The notes under the pieces were generated by a model. It did no database searches, was not told the DNA's origin, and saw only the letters and a program-made list of their open reading frames with translations. A DNA stretch of 64,000 bases from Paraphysomonas bandaiensis (Eukaryota > Chrysophyceae), in NCBI GenBank assembly GCA_965644295.1, contig CBFFRP010000091.1:104345-168344 (forward strand), given 5' to 3'. The translations under genes were made by a program, and so were the position numbers. The stretch's first letter is position 1. Every line of letters begins with the position of its first letter. Below are positions 15,097-27,270 of the stretch, piece after piece.

Positions 15097-18000
15097 ATGG
15101 AGGCTGATTGGGGTGTGAGTTGTTTCACAGGAGATGATGATTTCGATCAGCGGTATGATGGGTCTGAGTATGCTCAAGATGACTATATCAGAGACCATAT
15201 TATGGACGATCACGATGAGGCCTCTGAAACATACGATCATGACAGTGCACCTCCCGTTAAATCAATTAAGAAAGCACGATCACAGAAGCGGAAGTCACGC
15301 AAGAAACGCCTGACGAATGTTGAGTATTTCTATGACATTATACTGTCGTGGGCTGTGTCGGCTCTCTATGAGGACTCTCGTCACAAACTTCGCTTGCCTC
15401 CTCTAGTCCCTTTACGCAAAGACTACCAGACTGTGTCGCAATACTGTGATACCTTGTTGCAGCTCCCTATCGAGGAATCCAGAGCCAGTCTTGTACGTGG
15501 GATGCATTGTCCAGAGGCTTGTTTTTCATTGCAATATGTAAACAGTCCGAACGACTGCACACAGTCCACCCCATTGGTCGCCTTAGAATTCATACATCAC
15601 GGTGGGAGCGAAGTGCTAAAGCCAGGATGGATTCTCTTCTTATACCCTCAAACTTCTGATGAAAGTAGTTACTATTCGAAAAACAAGAAACGAAAATATT
15701 CTTCATCCGAGACTCTGAAGCATCAGCTTGTACAGGATATGCAGTTACACAGCGGTGTACCTGCTACTCTTGCCCTTGGAAAATACTCTTTTTCATCTTG
15801 TGCGTATGGATCAGGTTCGGTACTACTTTGGGTTCATGCCGACAATTTGTCTCGTATAGTTAACCTTGGAACCCATTTAAAAGCATATGCCGTTGAGAAT
15901 TTGATATCCTACCAACGCATGGTGAGTGCATGTCTGGACAGACCTTGTCCACCATTCATGCCTGCTCTACTTGGACAAAAGCAAGCCACACGTATCAGAT
16001 TCGATTATAGTAATGACAATGATGACTCTATTATCGAAGTCAGTCAAGAATCATCATCTGAGTGTACTCTAAATTTGAATCAATCTGACGGAAAGAGTGA
16101 CGATGACTCCGATGCAGAGCAACATTCGAATGAGGAGAGTGGATATTTAGACTTTAACCACGAGCTTCCTGCATTGGATGCTAGTCAACAGAAGGCATTG
16201 GATCAGATCATGGATAGTGACCGGGGAGGAAATGGGTCACGACTTCACATAGTACAAGGTCCACCAGGTACAATGCGGAATTTTTTTCCTTTGTTTCTGC
16301 TCTATTGTGTGTGGTTTACACTTAACTATTTGGATGGCTTGTTCTGTGAAAATTATGTGTACCATATGTCGATGATGAGTTAAGCTCTGTATCTGTTTGT
16401 GTAGGGTGTGGAAAAACTTTTTTTCTGGTACACTTACTCCACCGCCTAGTTTGTCAAGAATCCCCTCGATGTGTTCTTGTTTGTGCTCCTTCTAATAAGG
16501 CAGTGAGTGTTGTGATAGAAAAATATCGCGAATCTAGCCGACTAGGTAGATGGCGAGAAAGACCCGTGTTGATGGTAGGAGTACAGGACAAGATAGAGAT
16601 GTGCTCAACGGCTAGACTTGGGGCAGTCGATATGGCGTGCAGTATTGTGGAGGGAGAGCGGGTAGTTGCCCCAGGCGATGCTGTAAAACAATTACGAGAT
16701 CTATTTACACAATGCTCCTGTGGAGTGCATAAACACTCTGCATGTGACGACTGTGGCACATTTCGAAACACATACAGTGATACTACCCCACAACTTGTCT
16801 CTGGCCCCAGAGGGATCCTTCCCCCAGCCCTCATTGAGATAATATTGTCTGTTACGGAGCCAACAGCGGCTTCAGATACTCTTGTATACACCTATTCGCA
16901 TAGAGTTGCGGTAGCGCTTACCGCCATTGGAGACGTGTTTGGCGAATCTGTTGCTCTCCTGGACAGGCTATATTCAACTTCAGCCGACACCGTATGTCAT
17001 GTCTGCGTGCGCAGCATGGCAAAGCAAGTAATGAATGCGCTTGTTGACGAATACTACGACGTAGTAAATGTATTACAGTCAGTAGTTCCCGAGTTCTTTA
17101 AGTCGTCAATTCGGTCATCGCATATAAGTGTGATAAATGCATTGCAGGGGTTATCCAAGACTACGTGTGAGATACTGCTGGACGGTGTGTGTGGTGATTA
17201 TAATGATGCAACTGTAGCAACGGAGCTTCTTCTCTCCGCTTTAAAAATTATGAGCAATGACATTAAAGACCCGACATTTGAAACGAGTTTTTTAAATGAA
17301 CTATTAGCATCTGCCTGGGTGGTCTGCTGCACACTATCAAGTGCTGGGTCTGGCGTGATGAAAGTATGTCGTGACCGATTTGATGTTCTAATTGTTGATG
17401 AAGCTGGCCAGTGTCTTGAGAGTGAGCTACTTGTGGCATGCAATACCAACCCTCAGCGACTAGTTTTGATAGGTGACCCTAAGCAGCTTCCAGCTACAGT
17501 ACTTTCTTTGGAGGCTCAAAAAATACATTTAGGACGATCTACCATGGAGCGTTTAATGTACAGTTGTAGCACACCTTATGTGATGCTTAATACGCAGTAT
17601 CGTATGCATGCAGATATATGTCAGTTCCCAAATAAACAATTCTACAACAAACAACTCCTCACTGCCAGTTCTGTTGACACTCGTCCTTGCATAATTGACC
17701 CGATAATACGAAGACTAAAGAGAAATAGTGCTCTATCTCGCATGGGAAATTACATGTTTGTGAATATATCATCCGGTGAAACTGGTGGGGGATACCGCGG
17801 GAAGAGCAAATGCAACATTGGAGAGGCGGATTTTATATCGAGGTGCGTATGGGTGTATTGATGTAGCTTGTGTTGTCATTATTATATTTCAGGATGCTTG
17901 TGTATTGGCATCGAAATGGAATTGCAGTACATTCACAAGTTGGAATCATAACTTTTTATGCTGCACAAGTGGCTGCTATAAAAAAAAGTTTGAGTAAAGT

Positions 18001-18307
18001 GGGGTCTGAACTCGGTGCTGCTCACAAAGCTATTAAAGTTATGTCTATTGATGGCTTTCAGGGCTCTGAGGCGGACTTAATTATAGTATCATTTGTTAGA
18101 AGCAATTCAACTTCAACAGTAGGTTTTGTAAGTGACTTTCAAAGATTGAATGTTTCGCTTACACGTGCGAAGCATTCACTGGTTCTAGTTGGATGTGCGG
18201 AAACGCTGAAGTCATCAGACTCGTCTGATTTACGTCAGCTTGTACACGATGCTGTGACCCGTAATAGAATAATTGATTTTGATAGTGCTTTGTCATACAT
18301 GAAATAG
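15097..18307 (+). CDS. Superfamily 1B helicase, Sen1/senataxin-like
   Basis: Three exons (15097-16267, 16405-17842, 17893-18307) encode 1007 aa. I chose the ATG at 15097 because the frame upstream has no other ATG. The N-terminus is acidic, with a Lys/Arg cluster KKARSQKRKSRKKRL, a likely nuclear signal. Helicase motifs are complete: QQKALDQIM (Q motif), GPPGCGKT (I, created across the first intron, about residue 388), CAPSNKAV (Ia), VDEAGQ (II), GDPKQLPATV (III), TQYRMHADICQFPNKQFY (IV), GFQGSEADLIIVSFVRSN (V), and LNVSLTRAKHSLVLVG (VI). About 290 residues separate Ia and II, the usual site of the stalk/prong insert. Predicted role: 5'-3' unwinding of RNA or RNA:DNA hybrids in transcription termination and R-loop removal. 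IGHMBP2- or UPF1-like function cannot be excluded, but the Cys/His domain of UPF1 is absent. Confidence 0.9.
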
Positions 18308-18559
18308 ACAAGTATGGTGTTAAGTGTTAATGATTTACAATTATTACATGAGTAAATTGTATAAAAAGACAAGTGAGTGTCGATGTATGTGTAAGGTGTA
18401 AGCAATAGTTGAGACGTGGTACCCTTCGGGTATAAGGTATAAGAACAGAAACCTGCCCACAGAATAGTATTTATTGCTTTTTCGCCACCAAAAGAAAAAG
18501 AAAATATGTAATAAACATCGTTGTTTAAGTATGAGTACCTTTCAGTTAATAGATGTTGA
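18308..18559. other. Downstream spacer of helicase gene
   Basis: AT-rich sequence with probable polyadenylation context (AATAAACATC near 18510). No gene is seen. Confidence 0.35.
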
Positions 18560-19109
18560 GGGATAGTAGTGAATGTTTTATTACTAACTATATATAGACG
18601 TTTAAGAGTCTAAACTAATTTAGCATTGCAATTCAACTAACTGGTTTTTAATTCTGATATCCTACTCTTTAATGCTACGAAAGCTGCTTGTGTGTCATTT
18701 CAAGCACCAAGGTGCAGCAACTTTCGTTCTATCACTCAAAGCAAACAGGATGTTGATATACCTGGCATCTGCTGACTTCAATACTTTTCAGTCCTAACGG
18801 TGAACAGCCCGGATGCTTAACTTTAGCATGCAGCCCAATACCCCGATTACCCTTCGGGTGGGCCCAGTCCCGGATGCCTCTTTATTCGTCAGGGCTCAAA
18901 GACGCCTACACAAGAGACACTAATTAGTGTCACTTGTACCACACAAGTATTTGGCTATTATGAGTGGGCAGAAGGGCAGAACATTATTTGGCTATCTGCT
19001 GACTATACATTATTCGGCTCACGTCAGTTTCCTCGAGAAATGTTTACAGTACTCATCCCCCAGAATCCAGAATACCCCAAAAATGGTGAGAGTCACACTT
19101 TGTTGAGGG
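18560..19109 (-). repeat. Dispersed repeat R1, copy C
   Basis: Reverse-orientation copy of the family at 1-778: GCTACGAAAGCTGCTTGTG, AAGCACCAAGGTGC, GATGTTGATATACCTGGCAT, CCGGATGCCTC...TTATTCGTCAGGG, CCACACAAGTATTTGGCTAT, and the terminal ACTTTGTTGAGGG all match. It is more diverged than copies G and D. The short open frames within it are not coding. Confidence 0.75.
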
Positions 19110-19799
19110 AACGAGAGACTATTAATTCCAATGCTAGTGTAATCAACAAAGTTTTGAGAGAAACTCCAATAAAATATTTTCTGAAGTCACACTGCAGTTT
19201 TTTCGTTTTATGCCCTTCAGAAATCATGTTTCAGTTTCCGTGTCCTATATTGTGTGTATCTATGTCATTTAACGACTGTTAAAATTCTTTAATAATATTC
19301 CCCGTAGAGCACATGGCAACTACGTAACAAGTTTCAAGGTTGTTGTACTCGTAAACTTAACAATTTGTTCAACCTGACAACAACTATGTAGTAGTTTTTA
19401 GTATTTATTTACCATACTACAAGTTAACTCTTGACTCATAACTCTTTATATATTCCAATGACACCTCATTAGGGAATACATCCTTTCATTGCCGAATATA
19501 ATATGGTACGGTAACTTTCAATTAATATAATAGTAAATATTTCAAGGAATTACTGTAGTAAAAGGTTGAGAATATGATTAAAATTAATCAAGTAGTGAAT
19601 AGTTACATGTTCCCTTAAGTATATGATTCAGTATACATAACTACCTTCATTCATCCAGTTCAAGTATTTTGTATTTCATAGTCGTACTGTATATATAGCT
19701 ATACAGTTAAAAAGTGAATATACATTACAAAGAAAAGAATAATAGAACTAAAAATCAACAAAGAACGTGTACTAGCTTATATTCAACATTACTTCAGTT
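19110..19799. other. AT-rich spacer, nothing recognised
   Basis: No credible ORF, RNA or repeat identified between R1 copy C and the small hAT-derived element. Confidence 0.35.
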
Positions 19800-20017
19800 C
19801 AGGGCTAGGTAACAATATATATATTACGATACTAATACTATTGTTAGATAGTTTTGGAACCTGCCCTACAACAATCAATCAAAATTAATTGAAGTATGCA
19901 TGCATTCGGCCGCAACTGTCGATTAGATTTCATTTATTGTGAGATACTTTAAACAGCAACCATATTGGCAAGAATATTTGGTGGGTCCAGCAATCAATAT
20001 ATTGTTGCCTAGCCCTG
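19800..20017. mobile_element. Miniature non-autonomous hAT derivative (MITE-like)
   Basis: A 218-bp element begins CAGGGCTAGGTAACAATATA and ends ATATTGTTGCCTAGCCCTG, so the terminal inverted repeats are near-perfect over about 20 bp. The interior has pieces shared with the larger family members (AATTAATTGAAGTATGCATG, then CATTCGGCCGCAACTGTCGA, and TCCAGCAATCAATATATTG). The flanks CTTCAGTT and GTTCTGTA agree at 5 of 8 positions, an eroded duplication. No coding content. Confidence 0.78.
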
Positions 20018-20579
20018 GTTCTGTAACTGCTCTACGGTTACTTGATACTTACGCCAGTACTGCATTCACTGATATGAAATATATATAATGTATACGCACG
20101 ACTTATATATAGGATATAGGATGTGTGTATGCTGTATACGTAGTTGTCCCAAAATTGTTGATACATGAATTTTGCAAGCACAGCAATATGTATATGTACC
20201 CAAGGACGAGGTGAAACCACTGCCCGTACATGTTTTATTTTCCTCTCTACTTTATTCTGTATATACGAAACGCATTGTCTTATAATAGCATATTAGAGTG
20301 TAAGAAATTATTATTCGATGCTTCCGTGTGCATGGAGTGCAGAGTCTTCCGCTTCTTTTCATAAACTTGTTATTATCAATGACATGGCTACCGACGAATT
20401 GAAGAAAATGCTTTCTGCAAACAGCACAAAGCTAACAGCGAGCGTCATTGTGACAGAACTACTCCTACCGCTTGCTGCTACCAGGGATTACACATAATTA
20501 GTATTACGAATCCATCGATATATTGACACATGCATGACATAGCATGCTTGATAACACCCTTTCGATTTCAATGTTTCGG
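20018..20579. other. Spacer with one short unassigned frame
   Basis: Mostly featureless AT-rich sequence. A 37-codon frame at 20384-20497 (+) begins MATDELKKMLSANSTKLTAS and could be a first exon or a chance ORF. No splice partner was convincing. Confidence 0.3.
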
Positions 20580-23455
20580 TTAATTTGAGACCAGCTGGTT
20601 CCATTTGGACATATCTAGCAGCTCGAGCCAAGGCGCAATGCGATAGCCCGCCGAGGTGTACCAGTCTGCAATGTCATCAAAATTCGCAGCCACTTGGCCA
20701 TCTTTCTTCGAGGTGGTAGGGGAGGTTAGAACGGAATCACAAGCAAATAGGGCTGTCCCATCAGCGACCCGGATGAGCTCATCAGGAGAGAGTTCCTGGG
20801 CAGCACCACTGAGAGTAAGAAGTGCGCAGAGAAAGGAACGGAAAAAACGCCAGAGACCGCGACGAGACAATAATCCGTCCGTGTCCTCGTCAATCAAGTC
20901 AAATGCAGTTGCTAATTTGGCGCTCTTAGACCTGATAAAATGTAAATTTAAGACACATAAAACTGCTGTGGATATATCAACATAGGAGCACCAATGAAAC
21001 TGCAGAAAACCACAGCACAATCACAAATCTTACCCTGAACAAAGTACTGCGAGTCCAATAGCAACCTCTATCGCATCGACCACACCCTTTCCCGTTCTGT
21101 CGAAGGCATTGAAGAGTGAACCAAAAGCATCCCTGTTTTTGTCGGTTAATGGGGAAGACGGTACCCCACCACGACTGACTCTCGCTTCTACATCGGCATA
21201 ATATTGCTTGCGTCGCTCAGGGTGGATCCGCTGGATGAGACGGTCAAAATCTTTCCTAGAAAGGAGACCGTCCTTTCCACAAGATGACACGATAGCATGC
21301 ACAATACGCTCTGGCTCCAGTGCCCTCAATCGAGTTGACAGTGCACTCACCTCACGCACAGTGGCAGCAGAAATTGACACAACATGCTGGGCGTTGCGAC
21401 GGTAAAGCATAAGCGTAAAGGTTGCGTCGTCTTCCTCATCTTCCTCGGGGCGCTCGGGGGAATGAATGATGTTAGAGTGCATGCGACGGTGCATTGGAAG
21501 CGAGGTTCTTTTGCGGTCATTAGCACTGGCTTCAGCGACATTCGAGGCACTCACAGCAGAGATCTTGACCCACTTAGACAAATCGATAAGCTCAATCCAT
21601 GGGATTATTCTGAATCCTCCGTCATTATACCAGTCTCCAAAGGTCTGAAAATCAATCAAAGCTCCGTTGGATATATTGTGAGCAAGCAGCTGGCAAGTAT
21701 TGTTAACTATCTCGCTAGTCTTCCCGTACTCCCGAGAGGAAGCGGTTGAAAATGAGCATGCGAGTAGCATTCGGAGAAACGACCCCAAGAACAGGGCCAG
21801 CTCGTCGGTGGAGAGAAGACCGTCACCGTTACTGATGTACATACAACAAGAGTAAGAGTTCAAAACTTATCACTGCAGCAACGACAAAGCGATGAACCGT
21901 GTAGCGTACCACTCATACATATAATCCGTACCATACCAGAATAGAACACCATTACACAAATAAAATATGAACCGCATAGCTACATGTTACACACAAGCTC
22001 TGCCATACGAATATTACCTGTCAAACAAATGAAAGCAAGCGCTCAGTTTTGAACTCTTAGACCCCTTGCATAAAACTGCTAGTCCTGAAGCGAGGGAAAT
22101 GAGCAAGGCTTGGTTTTGCCCATCATCATCATATGAGTAGTAGATAGAAGACAGTGCAAAGGAAACTCTCGCCAGCTCATCATCATTCTGTATAGAAGAT
22201 GAGACCGGGCTCGTGTGAAGCACATCGTATGTACACATGGTTACGAAAGAACAGAAAATTATAAGGTGCACAAGATGCATTCATGAAAGCAAATACATTT
22301 ACTCAAGGTCAAAATAGAGTACAACACACCACCTAATACAACTTACCAGATCTTTTGGGGCGGAGGAACTGACGAAATTGTTATATCCGGATATCGATAT
22401 GACGCCATCGTACACGCAGTACTCCTGTAAGCGCTGGAGGAGTACCTGGGGGGTAAGGTTGTAAAAACCTGTCAACTGAGATATCTGTAGTACGAAATTG
22501 GAATCGCTTTCCATGAGAGTGAGAGAGTGCCCATTGGGCAAATCAGACCGGAAAATCTCCGTCCCATCGTCTTCCACAAACGGGTTTTCCGGTACGTTTT
22601 CAGAGTCATTTGCAACGCCATTTCCTGTCCAGCTGTCCGAAGCCTGGGAGGAAAGGGTGGGGCGAGCAGGAGGATCAGAAAGAGAGTCTCCCAAGTCCCT
22701 AAGAGGCAACCATTTGGAGAGATCCAGAAGCTCCAGCCAGGTGGCAACGCGGTATCCACCCTTAGTATACCAGTCCGCCAGGTTCTCAAAAGAACAACCG
22801 CGGGTAGATCCATTATTCGGGAGAGATTGCAGTAGATTAGCAGATGTCCACACTGCACAGTCATCGCACACGGACGCAAGGTCTCCAGATGACATGTCCA
22901 GTGAGGCACCACTGACTGTCAGTAACACACAGAGAAAAGCCCGAAAGTACCGCCACAGACCCCGTTTACTGAGCACTCCATCCTTGTCTTCGTCCATGAG
23001 ATCAAAGGCAAAAGCCAATTTAGTACTTTTCGACCTACGATGACACATTAAATGATCTGTAATAAATACATTTAACACACTTACCCTTCACAAATTACTG
23101 CTAGGCCACACACAAGGTCAATGACATCTACAACATCACTATCTGTCCTATCGAAAGTATAGAATATCGACGACAAAGTCATTGAGCACCCAACTTTATC
23201 AACCTCTGAGATATCTGAACTAACGAGGAGCCTCTCAATCCCACGATCATAAGCGACTTTAGTCAGCAGTCCATCACGAGAGAGTCCCCCCATAACTTTA
23301 GCAACATCCCGCAACTCAATGTCGTTAAACCCGCTCTTGATCACAAAATTATTTAACGCTCTAATCGTCGACTCTGTTATATTTAAATTAAAATTATTGA
23401 GCTGAAACTGATAGCAGAGAGTGTCTCCTGCGCTGCTCTTATCTCCTCTGCTCAT
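20580..23455 (-). CDS. Three-module EF-hand protein with repeated WY/ELLDLSKW motif
   Basis: Five exons (23455-23085, 23034-22347, 22187-22018, 21831-21034, 20931-20580) give 792 aa. Three related modules of about 260 residues follow each other. Each has a degenerate helix pair around FDRTxxxVVDxIDxxxGLAVLCxG, an EF-hand such as DLMDEDKDGVLSKRGLWRYF, DSNGDGLLSTDELALFL or DLIDEDTDGLLSRRGLWRFF, a long helix, and then a DWYxxxGxRxxPWxELLDLSKW signature. The second and third EF-loops keep D-x-D/N-x-D-G acidic positions, so calcium binding is plausible. There is no signal peptide or membrane segment. Exon junctions fall at the same place in modules 1 and 3 (after GLAV-C-G), which supports internal duplication at DNA level. 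I do not know a named family. A calcium-dependent regulatory or scaffold role is inference. Introns at 21832-22017 and 22188-22346 are longer than usual here and could hide a small exon. Confidence 0.82.
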
Positions 23456-23647
23456 ATTAATTACACTGCTCGGATAAGAAGGTGTCAATCAATACTCCAA
23501 CTCCAGGGATATCACAGATAGGGATATTTGAGAGATGCTTATATGAAATTACCGGGTAAGGCGGGAGGCTTATGTCTATACTGCTGTAAAGGACAAATGC
23601 TCTAGATGCAGTTAAATAACCATCATACACACAACACACTCCACTAC

Positions 23648-23834
23648 ACCAACTACACATACATACACATATACCTACCTACCTACATACATACATACAT
23701 ACATACATACCTACATACATACATACATACATACATACATACATACATACATACATACATACATACATACATACATACATACATACATACATACATACAT
23801 ACATACATACATACATACATACATACATACATAC
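23648..23834. repeat. (ACAT)n / (TACA)n microsatellite
   Basis: About 185 bp consist almost wholly of ACATACAT units, with a few CTAC interruptions at the left. It sits between two divergent start codons and ends only 14 bp before the first in-frame ATG of the Sec23-like gene, so it is part of that promoter or 5' UTR. The long ORF reading YIHTYIHT through it is an artefact of the period. Confidence 0.95.
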
Positions 23835-23908
23835 AGTCTAGATGTTAGATGTGTCAGTGGGTTGGGTCAGTGGAAAGAAACTTGTCGTCTGTATATTTCA
23901 TCCACACT

Positions 23909-26895
23909 ATGGGTGACAACGACATATACTACCCCGATGTGTCTCTATCATCGAGTGTGCTGTACTCTGGTGGTGGGGTGAGCGCAGTGTCCTGCAGGAC
24001 AGGTGTGGTGGTTCACCCCTTCATGAGGAAGGCCTCTGTGACTGTCTCATGTCAGCGCTCTCCGTTCTTATGTCTCCATTGCGGGGGCTTCCTCAACATG
24101 TATTGTAGAGTGGACGGGACTACAGGAGCATGGCGGTGTTCGTTATGTGGTGGTGACAATGGATCTTTTCATCCTAACATTAACGGGCGAGATGTATCGG
24201 ATGAGCTTCAGGTGTATCCTGAGCTGTCCAACCCACAGGTTGATTTTATGGAGAGCACTTATTATGCCAGTGCATCCAATTCAGCGAATAGTGCAGGAGA
24301 TCACATTAGAATGTTTGTTTTTGACACGACTGTGTGTGAGGCACAAGGGCTAAGGGACTTTTTGTCTGAGATGTTAGAATGTCTCTCTCCATCTACTCGC
24401 ATTAGTATTATTGCATATGGGCGTAATATCAGTCTACTTCGTTTATGTGGTGGAGAACCTGGATGTGCTGTATGTGTTGACGTGCTTCCAGGGGCGAGAG
24501 ATTGCTCTGCTCTCTCTCATCTCTACCAGCAGGGTGAATACACAACAACTGCTAGAAATGCTGTTCAGTGCCTGAGTGACATCGTAGGGGCACTTCAGTG
24601 CCTTTCAGATGACACAACAGGTAGCAAAACATGCACCGCTACCACTGCGTCGACCTTGTTGAAAGTTGTGTGTTCTGTTGCTGGGGAGGCAGCTCCGGGT
24701 GTACAGGCTTTGCTTGTGGCTGGTAGAAATATCCCTGTGGGTGTCCTACAATCCGAAGAGGATAGACTACAGTCTTACGCTCGAGTAGGTCGAGATGCAT
24801 GTATACGTGGCCATTGCTGGGTGGATGCTTTGGTTGTTTCAATGCACGGAGTTGATATCGACGCGGTGGATGCCCTTGCTGGGGGTTCTGGGGGCACAGT
24901 TGTTGGGTCTGGCTATTCTTTGAACGAGAAACATCTCATACTCTCTGCCAAGCGCTGCCTGTCTCTTCCCCGCTCGTGCTTCCCGATGCCTTTTCCAACT
25001 TTATCTACTGAAGCAGCCAGTGACGCTTCGGAGGGTGCACTGGTTACGGTGGAGGTGCGCACGTCTCCTGGTATAACAGTAGACCAGATTACCGGCCCCG
25101 TTTTCGGAGTGAGGGAGGACGCATTGGATGGCCGCCGGAGTTTATTGAAAGACCTCATTGACGATGCTCTTAGTAGCGGATCAAGTATGCACAGCTCTCT
25201 GCGACGGCTAGTGGACCGTGAGCATGTTCGCCGCACTGTCGAGGCCATAGAGTGCAGTAAACCTACCTCCGGAGTAGTGGGCACCGCTGGCATGGATACA
25301 GATGCATTGCATCGAGAGCTAACAGCTAGGTGTGTGGAAAGCGACTATATATCGCAGTGTGAGCTGATGCGTTTGGACCCCGATACGGCGCTGAGCTTTG
25401 AGCTGGAGCCTGGAGAAGCACTGCGAGGAACAGAACAAGCGATTGTACAGATAGTAGTCCGCTATGCTGATCGAGATAGCAAGGTCACTAAAGTAATGAC
25501 GAGCCGCCTTAAATGCAGCGAGGATGTGAGTGTTTTTCTGGGTAGCCTTGATGTGGATGTATGGGGCCCAGTAGTGATGCGGGACATTGTTGGGGACCTT
25601 CACGCATCCTCTGATGCTGCTGCACAAAGGGCCTGGGGAAAACAACAGGAGCAAGAAGACCCCTTAGCCAAGCTTATCCAGACAACTGAAAGTGAGAATA
25701 ATACTGTGCACATGATGTATACTTGTTTTTTTTTATGAATATGATGTAGGTGTGTCTGTGACTGCCGAGTTGGACCGGTTGGTGAAAGACTTAGTTGATG
25801 TGCTGTGGATGGGTCAAAGGAACCTGACAAATGCTGATGGATGGAAAGCACCTCCTGATTGTAGCTGGAAGGTTTCAGAGATGTGCCGCGCGCTATTCCA
25901 TCTCAGAGAAGGACCTCTGTTGTATGGACCTTCAGCGGTATGTGGGCTGTGTTGTTGTTCATGAAGAGAATGTTGTTGACTTTGGGAGCTACAGAATCCA
26001 CAGGAGTCGTACCTGGCCCGATCGTGGTTCCTCTCGTTCACACCGCAGCAGTTTTCACAATTGGTTCAGCCTATAGTCCAGGTGTTTGACCCTTCCACGT
26101 GCCCCCCAGCTATACTCTGTCCTCCTTCAAGTGACGCCTCCCAACTCCAAGATACTCAGCCTGAGGGTGATAGTGACCTTGAGGAGTGGGTGATAATGGC
26201 ATTGGATGATGTACCAGCAGACTCTTTGCAATTATTGCCGAACCTAATTGCAGTGATAGACCTAGGTGATAAGATGGTAGTCAGAGTGGGCCGCGACATC
26301 GATTCTAAATATGGTGAGTGCTCAGTATATTGTGTTGGGTGTTCGGTAAAGTGGCCATTAAACAGGGAGTTTAATCTCTATTACTGAGCGCGTTGTTCGC
26401 CGTCGAATTGAAAATCGGTTTCCCGCGCCAGTATATCATAGAGTAAGAGAAGGATCCCCACAGGACCGCATGGTGTTTGCTCGGATGAACCCATCTCACC
26501 GCGATGGGGTTGACATATCACTGAAACGGATTCCTAGTCTGACGTCACTAGAGCCAGGTGTCCTTGAGGATCTATCCGCCAGCATGCCGTACACTGATCA
26601 GAAGTCGTATTTCCAATACATATCCTCCCTTGCTCCAAAATTTGCCGTAGCTGTAGAATTAGACCCGTCAGGGGGAGGTGACCGATCGGTCTTACATGGT
26701 GCACCATCAAGTGTTCAGCCTATGGACAGAGGTGGTGGCACTTCCTCTGCACCGCCCCATCGTCCCCCAGTAGATGTAGATAGCGTTATAAATACCACCT
26801 ACACTTCACCTGCTGCTCCTCCTACACAAATGCCACCTCCTCGATCTCAAACACAATATCTACCCCCTCCTATACCTCCCGCTCCTGGAATGTGA
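23909..26895 (+). CDS. Divergent Sec23-like COPII coat protein with proline-rich tail
   Basis: Four exons (23909-25691, 25750-25937, 25995-26313, 26366-26895) give 939 aa from the ATG at 23909. An upstream in-frame ATG at 23849 would add 20 residues that look like leader sequence. The Sec23/24 zinc finger is clear: C55LHC58 ... WRC77SLC80. A vWA-like trunk (FVFDTTVCEAQGLRDFL, ISIIAYGRNISLLRLC), a helical region and a gelsolin-like end follow. The stretch RRRIENRFPAPVY...EGSPQDRMVFARMNPSHRDG closely follows the Sec23 C-terminal sequence RFPMPRY...GGSQARFLLSKVNPS. A Pro-rich tail of about 90 residues (MPPPRSQTQYLPPPIPPAPG) is absent from ordinary Sec23. Predicted role: inner COPII coat, with Sar1-GAP function if the arginine finger is kept, which I could not confirm. 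It could be the sole Sec23 or a diverged paralogue. Confidence 0.82.
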
Positions 26896-27270
26896 TAAGT
26901 CTGTATATTCCGTAATTAATATGAATTTGATAAGATTTATACATGAAAAGCTTTATATTGGAGTGAAAGCTTATTATTTAGGATTATACCCTTGTGGAAA
27001 TGCTAGAAACTAGAATAATAACCTCGGCCTAGCGTATTGCTGGCTCTGGGCTGCCGACGAGTGCAAATAAAACTTTTGCTACATTTATGTATATATTATA
27101 CGTACATGGTTGTAATGAACCATTGTTGCTCTCTCTCAGCAGTGTGGGAAATTTGATGTTATTAATAGTTGTAATGTCGACATATATCACACTTTTACAC
27201 AAAAGTTATACATTGGTAACATATTCAGCAAAAGCGCCCAGTTGAAACTAAAAACACAAAATGATGTGCT
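26896..27270. other. Convergent 3' spacer
   Basis: This 375-bp AT-rich gap lies between two converging genes and contains an AATAAAACTTTT stretch near 27066 that could serve polyadenylation of the plus-strand gene. Nothing else is seen. Confidence 0.4.

Noticed and set aside
19040-19282. 80-codon frame
   Set aside because: Starts inside repeat R1 copy C and runs into AT-rich spacer; no conserved features.
20384-20497. 37-codon frame MATDELKKML...
   Set aside because: Too short, no splice partner, no recognised family; only noted in the spacer entry.
23606-23848. 80-codon frame reading YIHTYIHT
   Set aside because: It is produced by the ACAT microsatellite and has no protein character.
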